Shown here: positions 32,839 through 37,458 of the stretch, piece by piece
Layout: each line of letters opens with the position of its first letter
How positions within the stretch are numbered: the first letter of the stretch is position 1
Origin: Phycisphaerae bacterium
GTDB taxonomy: Bacteria > Planctomycetota > Phycisphaerae > UBA1845
Assembly: GCA_029260055.1 (NCBI GenBank)
Contig: JAJDDX010000138.1
Span: forward strand, 1-37,458
Length of the DNA stretch: 37,458 bases
Reading direction: 5' to 3'
The notes under the pieces: generated by a model
What the model was told of the DNA's origin: nothing
The model's database searches: none
Seen by the model: only the letters and a program-made list of their open reading frames with translations
Translations under genes and position numbers: made by a program

Positions 32839-33237
32839 CTAGACCTGTGCCCAATCCACCGTAGGCGGGCGCCCCGGCTGTTCAACGAAACACCGGATTG
32901 TCGGAATGATCAGCTCGTTCGCGACGAGTTCGGTCGCGGCGAAGGAGGTCGGCTCATCGCCAACCCAGAACGACTCTTCGCCCTCCGCGTTCGGATCGCC
33001 GGCACTGACGTAGTGTGGCGGATCGCGCGAGTCCTGATACGTGAAACGCGTGCGCTCTCGCCCCAGGCCGACGGAGAGTTCTCGCGCGGTGCCGTCCTCC
33101 CACATGAACAGAAGCATGGGCGCATCATGTTGCTTCGCCAACTGGGAGACAATCCTCTCGATCTCTTGGATCTCGGTAACCAGCCAATCCTCGTTGCGCT
33201 TCCCATCGGCCCATTGAATTCTGAACGCTTTGCTCAT
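32839..33237 (-). CDS. Imm1-like immunity protein
   Basis: The protein has 132 residues. AGAGG lies about 8 nt before ATG 33237. The layout fits the Imm1 family of polymorphic-toxin immunity proteins: an N-terminal segment with WLVTEIQEIERIVSQLAKQ, LLFMWEDGTARELSVGLG, FTYQDSRDPPHYVSAGDP and FWVGDEPTSFAATELVANE. It ends IPTIRCFVEQPGRPPTVDW, which matches the 'A...F...G.RP..V.W' close of the family. Imm1 proteins neutralise secreted toxin domains. No toxin gene is in the window. Its first 29 nt also occur as a fragment at 34063-34091, within a 129-bp direct repeat. Confidence 0.75.
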   Translation of the reverse strand: MSKAFRIQWADGKRNEDWLVTEIQEIERIVSQLAKQHDAPMLLFMWEDGTARELSVGLGRERTRFTYQDSRDPPHYVSAGDPNAEGEESFWVGDEPTSFAATELVANELIIPTIRCFVEQPGRPPTVDWAQV

Positions 33238-33337
33238 TCGTTGTCCTCTGTCCTAGCACTGAACGAGGCGCCCGCGGCCGCCCCGGTCAACTCGCGCGGC
33301 GTCGAAGCTCGGCTTCGATCTCGCCCAAGTCGCGAAG
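33209..33337. repeat. 129-bp direct repeat, copy 1
   Basis: This copy matches 34063-34191 at a constant offset of 854 bp, with 4 mismatches and no gaps by eye. Read on the minus strand it contains a 51-nt fragment of the 3' end of the gene at 34141-34647, including its stop (33287-33289). It then contains the short intergenic stretch and the first 29 nt of the intact Imm1-like gene. The gene-end fragment has no upstream gene here, so it is a remnant left by rearrangement. Confidence 0.93.
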
Positions 33338-33340
33338 ATT

Positions 33341-33409
33341 GTAGGGTGCGTCCCGGACGCACCAATCCGAGTCCCACGTGTAAGTGGTGCGTCAAGGGAC
33401 GCACCCTAC
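33341..33409. repeat. REP-like hairpin doublet
   Basis: Two near-identical hairpins lie close together: GGTGCGTC-CCG-GACGCACC (33345-33363) and GGTGCGTC-AAGG-GACGCACC (33386-33405). The pair is bounded by GTAG at 33341 and CTAC at 33406-33409, so the whole is a nested palindrome. Related GGTGCG hairpins lie at 34036-34057 and 35262-35280. The form is that of REP/BIME elements; no RAYT transposase gene is in the window. Confidence 0.8.
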
Positions 33410-33412
33410 CTC

Positions 33413-33545
33413 CTCTCGTCCACGAAGCCCCGGAGGCTGGTGACAGCGCGTCCAACGCGGGCGTCCAGGTTTCGAGTAACGCGGCTTCGCCATCAAACAT
33501 CGTGATACACTCCGAATCGGATCCGTCGAAGTCAAACGCCGACCA
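33413..33545 (-). pseudogene. Possible gene remnant, 3' part cut by REP doublet
   Basis: On the minus strand a protein-like stretch begins right after a TAG codon at about 33546. It reads SAFDFDGSDSECIT, then MFDGEAALLETWTPALDAL, then SPASGASWTRGG, and runs into the REP doublet. Past that point the frame is only antisense sequence of the repeats. An ATG at 33500 has GGAG about 10 nt upstream. It looks like a fragment of a small protein similar in style to its neighbours. It may be a piece of a lost immunity-type gene; no family is recognised. Confidence 0.35.
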
Positions 33546-33604
33546 CTACTCGTGCGGGGCAGTCACCCCGCCCTACACGTGGGGCCTGGCGTGCGTCGCT
33601 GCAG

Positions 33605-34003
33605 CTATGCGCCGCCGTAATAGCTTTCGGTGGTGATCCACTCTGCTTTCAAACCCGGAGGCAGCAGTGCCGGGATGTGATCCAACGTGACCGCCTCCGT
33701 GTGCACAGCCTCAACGAACGACAGTCCCACAAGATCGTGCATGTCCTGTGACTCCGTAAGCGCGTCCTCAAAGATGGCGAGAACTCGCGTGACCCAGGCG
33801 GGCACGGCGTCGCTGCCAGCCGAATCGGCTCGTGATGAGCGTAAGAGCCGCACGAAAGCCCGGGAGATGTCGGCAAGCAGGACGTACGGGATAATCTCGT
33901 CGTTATCCTCGATATGCTCGCGGACGACTTCCTGGAATCCAGGCGCGGCCGCGACGAGCTGGTCGAAGAGCCGTTCAGCTTGATCCTGGTAGTTGCCTGT
34001 CAT
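33605..34003 (-). CDS. Small unrecognised protein in immunity-type island
   Basis: The protein has 132 residues from ATG 34003; no strong ribosome-binding site is seen, and the in-frame extension upstream covers the REP hairpin, so it was rejected. It is acidic and helical: QDQAERLFDQLVAAAPGFQE, NDEIIPYVLLADISRAFVRL, WVTRVLAIFEDALTESQD and LVGLSFVEAVHTEAV. There is no signal peptide or catalytic motif. Size, acidity and position between an Imm1-like and a DUF6985-like gene suggest an immunity-type protein, by context only. It lies within the 0.7-kb segment bounded by the two copies of the 129-bp repeat and by REP hairpins. Confidence 0.7.
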   Translation of the reverse strand: MTGNYQDQAERLFDQLVAAAPGFQEVVREHIEDNDEIIPYVLLADISRAFVRLLRSSRADSAGSDAVPAWVTRVLAIFEDALTESQDMHDLVGLSFVEAVHTEAVTLDHIPALLPPGLKAEWITTESYYGGA

Positions 34004-34035
34004 CGTGCCAACCGATCGCCCTGCGGCAGTTCTGT

Positions 34036-34057
34036 GGTGCGGCAAGCCGCACCCTAC
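34036..34057. repeat. REP-like hairpin upstream of the 33605-34003 gene
   Basis: GGTGCGGC-AA-GCCGCACC (34036-34053) is followed by CTAC. Its right end CGCACCCTAC (34048-34057) is the exact inverse of GTAGGGTGCG at 33341-33350, so the segment between them has 10-bp inverted ends. Confidence 0.75.
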
Positions 34058-34062
34058 CCTCT

Positions 34063-34191
34063 GCCCATTGCATTCTGAACGCTTTGCTCATTCGTTGTCC
34101 TCTGTCCTAGCACTGAACGAGGCGCCCGCGACCGTCCCGGTCAACTCGCGCGGCGTCGAAGCTCGGCTTCGATCTCGCCCAAGTCGCGGAG
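34063..34191. repeat. 129-bp direct repeat, copy 2
   Basis: This is the partner of 33209-33337. Here the gene at 34141-34647 is intact and ends normally, but the following Imm1-like gene is only a fragment. ATG 34091 and about nine codons (MSKAFRMQWA) are kept before the sequence changes at 34063. The two copies are therefore complementary halves of one ancestral junction. Confidence 0.93.
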
Positions 34192-34647
34192 TTCGCGGGC
34201 ACATCTGTGTGAAAACGCCTTCCCGATGTGCTCGCAGTAGACGTAACCGGCCGTCACGATGTTATGAGTGAGTTCCCTGAATTCAGCGCACGCGCGGGTG
34301 AAAGTCGTGATCTTTCCGGTCAGGCTGGAGGGTCTCGGGTAGTATGGAGTAATGAGCACATGCGTTCCCGCCCGAATCGGTTCGAATACCACATGCGGAT
34401 ACTGCTCGTAGTACGTGAATTCCGCCTTTCGACCTCGGACAAGTTCCAGGGTCGCGGTGATCAGGCTGGGCCACAGCCAGTTGATGTAGTCGATGTAGTC
34501 CCTCGGCATAACCGGCTGGTAATCCACGATCAACTCGACCGCGCCGAACACATCCACTGCGTCCTCGATGGCCATGGACCCACTGAACGTCTCGATCGGA
34601 AAGAGACCGTCCGCTTTGTCGCAAAGGTAAGTCTTGACGCTAACCAT
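34141..34647 (-). CDS. Unrecognised small protein (immunity-type island)
   Basis: The protein has 168 residues from ATG 34647, with AAGGG about 9 nt upstream. Segments include MVSVKTYLCDKADGLFPIET, YIDYINWLWPSLITATLELV, AEFTYYEQYPHVVFEPIRAG and LITPYYPRPSSLTGKITTF. A helical C-terminus ends GEIEAELRRRAS. It is aromatic-rich and mixed alpha/beta, with no signal peptide or motif I know. Its C-terminal 17 codons are duplicated as a fragment at 33287-33337, next to the intact Imm1-like gene, so the two genes were once adjacent. A role as an immunity protein is suggested only by this context. Confidence 0.72.
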   Translation of the reverse strand: MVSVKTYLCDKADGLFPIETFSGSMAIEDAVDVFGAVELIVDYQPVMPRDYIDYINWLWPSLITATLELVRGRKAEFTYYEQYPHVVFEPIRAGTHVLITPYYPRPSSLTGKITTFTRACAEFRELTHNIVTAGYVYCEHIGKAFSHRCARELRDLGEIEAELRRRAS

Positions 34648-34698
34648 GGCGGCCGCCCTTGCCGGAATACGGCAGATCAACAGGACTCGTTGCAGCGC

Positions 34699-35226
34699 TC
34701 ACCGGCGAAGATACACCACGTTTTCGAGCCTATCGTCCGAATAGGCGTCCGAATTCGTGACGTGACCATCATACGGCCCGACCTTGTTCACCGTAAGACC
34801 ATCCTTGAAGACGATCTGCAGCCCGTGCTCAACTTCCCAATCACAACCACATTCAAGTACAACGTAGATGCCTTTGTCGCCACGCCCGCGTCGTGCGATC
34901 ATCGGCTCTGAGCCAAACCGCACGTGACGCCATACTTCGCCGGGCGACTCGATGACCACGAACTCGTCATCATCAGGCTCCCACTCGCTGTTGCAGTCCT
35001 CGTAGTATCGGAACACATGCTGCTCCGCATCCTTCAGCGCCGCTGCGTCGATCGACAGGAAGTTCGCGATGGCGGCATGGAACTCGTCTTTGCGGCGGTC
35101 CTCATCGTAGCCGTCGATCACGAGCCGGCACGCTTTCCCGCCGAGTACCGTGATCGGAATCGGGTCGCTGTAGTGCCAATCGAGTTCGTCGTCCTTGCTG
35201 ACTTTGCCAAGGCCCGGAATGTTCAT
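34699..35226 (-). CDS. DUF6985-like protein
   Basis: The protein has 175 residues. ATG 35226 is preceded by GGGGAGAGGCG, which decides the start; the open frame extends upstream through a REP hairpin. It opens MNIPGLGKVSKDDELDWHYS and contains GKACRLVIDGYDED. It then has RGDKGIYVVLECGCDWEVEH, LQIVFKDGLTVNKVGPYDGH and NSDAYSDDRLENVVYLRR. I recognise this C-terminal pattern as the DUF6985 family, small cytosolic proteins often found in immunity-type clusters. Function is not established. It is the first gene of the minus-strand island, 52 nt before the next start. Confidence 0.8.
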   Translation of the reverse strand: MNIPGLGKVSKDDELDWHYSDPIPITVLGGKACRLVIDGYDEDRRKDEFHAAIANFLSIDAAALKDAEQHVFRYYEDCNSEWEPDDDEFVVIESPGEVWRHVRFGSEPMIARRGRGDKGIYVVLECGCDWEVEHGLQIVFKDGLTVNKVGPYDGHVTNSDAYSDDRLENVVYLRR

Positions 35227-35261
35227 CGCCTCTCCCCTGCCTACGTGCTCCGGCCGCGCAG

Positions 35262-35280
35262 GGTGCGGGCCGGCCGCACC
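35262..35280. repeat. REP-like hairpin upstream of DUF6985-like gene
   Basis: GGTGCGG, five bases, CCGCACC form a 7-bp hairpin of the same type as those at 33341 and 34036. It lies about 36 nt upstream of ATG 35226. Confidence 0.6.
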
Positions 35281-35316
35281 AATCCCGATCTCGCCGCCTC
35301 TGCGGGACGCACTCCG

Positions 35317-35349
35317 CCTCCGTGTCCTCTGTGATCTCTGTGGTTCAAA
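35317..35349. repeat. 'ACCACAGAGATCACAGAGGACAC'-type dispersed repeat
   Basis: Read on the minus strand, TTTGAACCACAGAGATCACA continues as GAGGACACGGAGG. This begins at the stop codon of Gfo/Idh D and runs into the gap. From memory, near-identical CACAGAG/GGACAC strings occur between genes across many unrelated bacteria. Their nature is unclear. Confidence 0.55.
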
Positions 35350-36391
35350 GACGAACGGCCACCACCCCACCGGTGGCCAGACTCTCCCGCTCCGTCTCAA
35401 GCAGCCGCGCGACGGCCAGCGCATCATCGAGCGTGGCGACAAGCTCGCACTTGCCCGCAATCACATCCAGCACGTGGGCAATCTCCACCTCATACCCGGT
35501 CGTCGCTTCAAGCTCGACCGGTTCGGACTTGCCCTCGCGAGTCAGCATCAACGGCGCCTCACGCGACAGGTCGAAGTCGGCCGTCGCATCCGCGAAGTTC
35601 ACCACGTACCGCATCCGAAACGGAAAACCCGGAGCCTGATCCCAACCGCCCTCAGCCACGACTCGAGACGGACCGCCATCGAACCGGTACATCGTCGTGA
35701 GTTGGTAGATGCTGCCCGCACTCGCCACCGAAATAGGATCACCGAAGCACCAACGCACGAAGTCGGCGTCGTGGATGTGCAAGTCAATCAGCGCCGCACC
35801 GCTTCGCTCGGCATCACCGTAGAACTCAGCCGCCCAATCGGGCTTCGAGCCCAGCCGCTCGAACGTCGCACTGACCACCGGCCCGAACGTCCCCCGCTCG
35901 ATCCGCTCCTTGAGCCACGCCCAACCCGGCCAAAACCGCATGCACATCGCAGGCATGCACACTTGCTCAGGAACCCGCGCAGCCGCCTCGACCACACGCT
36001 GCACATCCCGCGAGGCCACCGCCACCGGCTTCTCGATCAGGACGTGCTTGCCCGCTGCCAGCGCTCTGATCGCCAAATCGGCGTGCGTGTCGGTATGGGT
36101 GCATATGCTGAGAAGATCGACCCGCTCGTCCGCCAGCAGTGCCTCCGGCTCGGCGTACGCGTTCACGTCAGCCGGGTCGAACAGCGCCGGTCCTTCGTCG
36201 TCGTCAGCCACCGCGCCGAAGTTCCCCGCGGAACCGATCACACCGGCACGGCGAGACGGCACTTGATCGCAAACCGCGACGATGCGGCAAGCCCGCCCGC
36301 CCCGCTGCGCCTGGCGGAAGCCTGCCAGGTGAGTCCGCCCCATGAACCCCAAGCCGATTACCCCGACGCCAATCTCGGCCTTAGTGCTCAT
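35345..36391 (-). CDS. Cytosolic Gfo/Idh/MocA oxidoreductase D
   Basis: The protein has 348 residues, without a Tat leader, unlike the other three. The Rossmann loop is GLGFMG, the segment ICTHTDTHADLAI follows, and the Lys-Pro motif is LIEKPVAV. The dimer sheet includes GSALIDLHIHDADFVRW-like residues (GAALIDLHIHDADFV). It probably oxidises a free sugar, sugar acid or cyclitol with NAD(P). Its ATG shares one base with the stop of the TIM-barrel gene upstream (TGATG), so the three downstream genes form a coupled catabolic operon. The substrate is not defined. Confidence 0.93.
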   Translation of the reverse strand: MSTKAEIGVGVIGLGFMGRTHLAGFRQAQRGGRACRIVAVCDQVPSRRAGVIGSAGNFGAVADDDEGPALFDPADVNAYAEPEALLADERVDLLSICTHTDTHADLAIRALAAGKHVLIEKPVAVASRDVQRVVEAAARVPEQVCMPAMCMRFWPGWAWLKERIERGTFGPVVSATFERLGSKPDWAAEFYGDAERSGAALIDLHIHDADFVRWCFGDPISVASAGSIYQLTTMYRFDGGPSRVVAEGGWDQAPGFPFRMRYVVNFADATADFDLSREAPLMLTREGKSEPVELEATTGYEVEIAHVLDVIAGKCELVATLDDALAVARLLETERESLATGGVVAVRL

Positions 36392-37230
36392 CAGGCTCTA
36401 CTCTCTGACTCACCAGGCAGACTTTCCACCAGGCTGCAAGCTCGTGCCATGTCTTTGACCCGCGCATCACCCGCTTCACGTTCGATCATCAAATCGCAAT
36501 CGAGCCCCGCGCTGTCGATCACACCGAAAAACGCGGGCCAATCAACCGCCCCGTCACCAACCGGAACCTCCGAGCCCCACGTGCCCGGCTCGGACGAAGG
36601 CAAGGCGTCCTTGATGTGTATCTGCACAACACGCGGCGCAAGCAGCCGCAGCGCCTCCACCGGATCACCCATGCCATAGAGAATCATGTTCGCCGGATCG
36701 AAGTTGACACCCACTTCCGATCGATCGAACTCGTCGAGCGCCGAAATCAGCGTCGAAGCCGTCTCCTGACCGGTCTCGAACCCGACCCGCACTCCTTCAC
36801 CGGTGAAACACTCGACCACCGCCCGCAACCGCTCGATCATCACCCTACGCAACGGATCGCCCGGCTCGTGCGGAATGAAACCCGCGTGGAACGTGACGAG
36901 GCTGATACCCAATTCGCCCGCAATGACGGCGTTCTGCCCCGCGGCCGACAGGTTCGCCTCCCAGTGCTCGTCGAGCCGCACGCCACCGGTCCGCTTGATG
37001 GTCTCCAGCGTCGAGTAATCCTCGCCGCGCATCGCCATCATGCCGGAACGAATCTCGACGCCGGCTGTGCTCAGCGACGCTACCGTCTCGTCAATCGGCC
37101 AATCGCCGGTTCGCAGCGGGTCAAGCGCCAACTGCACAGCCGAGACGCCAACCGCTTGGATCTTGCTCGCCAGATCAGCCGGCGACTCCGGCTGCAACGA
37201 CCAGGAACATGCCCCCACACGCCTCGTCAT
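36391..37230 (-). CDS. Sugar phosphate isomerase/epimerase (TIM barrel)
   Basis: The protein has 279 residues, typical of AP-endonuclease-2-like sugar isomerases. Visible metal-binding strand ends are VGACSWSLQP, LVTFHAGFIP, VGFETGQE, VNFDPANMILYG, QIHIKDA, VPVGDGAVDW and LMIEREAG (Glu, Asp, His and Glu ligands). It interconverts or epimerises a sugar or cyclitol, usually upstream of a Gfo/Idh dehydrogenase as in inositol pathways. Start ATGA overlaps the permease stop and its stop overlaps the Gfo/Idh D start. It is cytosolic. Confidence 0.93.
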   Translation of the reverse strand: MTRRVGACSWSLQPESPADLASKIQAVGVSAVQLALDPLRTGDWPIDETVASLSTAGVEIRSGMMAMRGEDYSTLETIKRTGGVRLDEHWEANLSAAGQNAVIAGELGISLVTFHAGFIPHEPGDPLRRVMIERLRAVVECFTGEGVRVGFETGQETASTLISALDEFDRSEVGVNFDPANMILYGMGDPVEALRLLAPRVVQIHIKDALPSSEPGTWGSEVPVGDGAVDWPAFFGVIDSAGLDCDLMIEREAGDARVKDMARACSLVESLPGESESRA

Positions 37231-37458
37231 GCCGCCGCCTCTTTCTTCGTCTCGTCTCTAAAGAGCGCCACGAACACGATCGCCGTCACCAGCCCGATCA
37301 AGGCAACCGCATGCCAGAACGACGAGTAGTCGAGCTGCCCGCCCGCGAACCAGCCGGAAAGCTGCCCGCCGACTACTGCCGGCCAGAAAGCGGAGGGATC
37401 AACTACTGCGTACCGAGCCCCGAGCCAACCGGAAAGCTGCCCGCCGATCACCGGCCCG
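37227..37458 (-). CDS. MFS permease, NupG-like (N-terminus beyond window)
   Basis: Only the last 77 residues or so are present; the frame stays open to the right edge. The end has GPVIGGQLSGWL, then a final helix YSSFWHAVALIGLVTAIVFV and a short charged tail RDETKKEAAA, like nucleoside/sugar symporters of the NupG type. A GGQLSGW motif occurs twice, 25 codons apart, the DNA match being CCGGAAAGCTGCCCGCCGA at 37354 and 37429. That gives an internal duplication or an unusual loop. Linked by ATGA overlap to the isomerase gene, it probably imports the substrate of that pathway. Confidence 0.8.
   Translation of the reverse strand, partial: GPVIGGQLSGWLGARYAVVDPSAFWPAVVGGQLSGWFAGGQLDYSSFWHAVALIGLVTAIVFVALFRDETKKEAAA

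Noticed and set aside
33209-34191. 129-bp repeats as target-site duplications of a classical insertion sequence
   Set aside because: They are much longer than any normal target duplication, and there is no transposase between them; duplication plus deletion is simpler.
35195-36679. Long plus-strand open frame of 494 codons across the Gfo/Idh D and isomerase genes
   Set aside because: It is antisense to two clearly homologous, coupled genes; its translation is Arg/His/Pro-rich low-complexity sequence, as expected from GC-rich codon bias.

Overview
The window looks like chromosomal DNA from a GC-rich bacterium of the Planctomycetota (PVC group). The inference rests on gene content. There are four Gfo/Idh/MocA oxidoreductases, three of them with Tat leaders. 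There are HEAT-repeat lipoproteins that end in a 'SDDGVKVWLNG'-type jelly-roll domain, a DUF1800 protein, an Agl23/TIGR03663-type glycosyltransferase, a YugP-type peptidase and a NupG-like sugar or nucleoside permease. No rRNA, tRNA, CRISPR array or transposase gene was recognised.

Region 1 (1-15279, all minus strand) is a long, tightly packed series of exported or membrane proteins. In transcription order it reads: Tat-Gfo/Idh C, HEAT lipoprotein 2, Tat-Gfo/Idh B, seven-heme cytochrome c, FdnI-like cytochrome b, discoidin-like protein, Agl23-like glycosyltransferase, ApbE flavin transferase, Tat-Gfo/Idh A, HEAT lipoprotein 1 (cut by the window edge). A [Tat-Gfo/Idh > HEAT lipoprotein] pair therefore occurs twice, flanking a six-gene redox block with coupled or overlapping gene junctions. 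The simplest reading is an extracytoplasmic sugar- or glycan-oxidising module whose electrons enter or leave a quinone pool through the cytochrome pair. This is inference; no member has a known substrate.

Region 2 (15450-18139, plus) is a xylulokinase coupled to a xylose-isomerase-like protein that has one metal ligand changed. Region 3 (18162-20690, minus) is a three-gene operon of unrecognised proteins. Region 4 (20943-28970) holds mostly ordinary genes: YugP peptidase, O6-methylguanine-DNA methyltransferase, Tat-exported asparaginase-family Ntn hydrolase, PanD, DUF1800, an NDUFA9-like epimerase and GpmI. A 23-residue membrane microprotein ORF with a strong ribosome-binding site lies in the gap before panD. 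Region 5 (29183-31748) is a PAS-type sensor kinase and an NtrC-type sigma-54 regulator, followed by a heptamer tandem repeat.

Region 6 (32410-35226, minus) is a small accessory island. It contains a short HAD protein, an Imm1-like immunity protein, two unrecognised small proteins, a DUF6985-like protein and one gene remnant. The genes are separated by REP-like hairpins. A 129-bp direct repeat contains the 3' end of one gene and the 5' end of another, which marks a past rearrangement. No toxin gene is visible. Region 7 (35345-37458, minus) is a coupled sugar-catabolism operon: MFS permease (partial), TIM-barrel isomerase/epimerase and cytosolic Gfo/Idh D.
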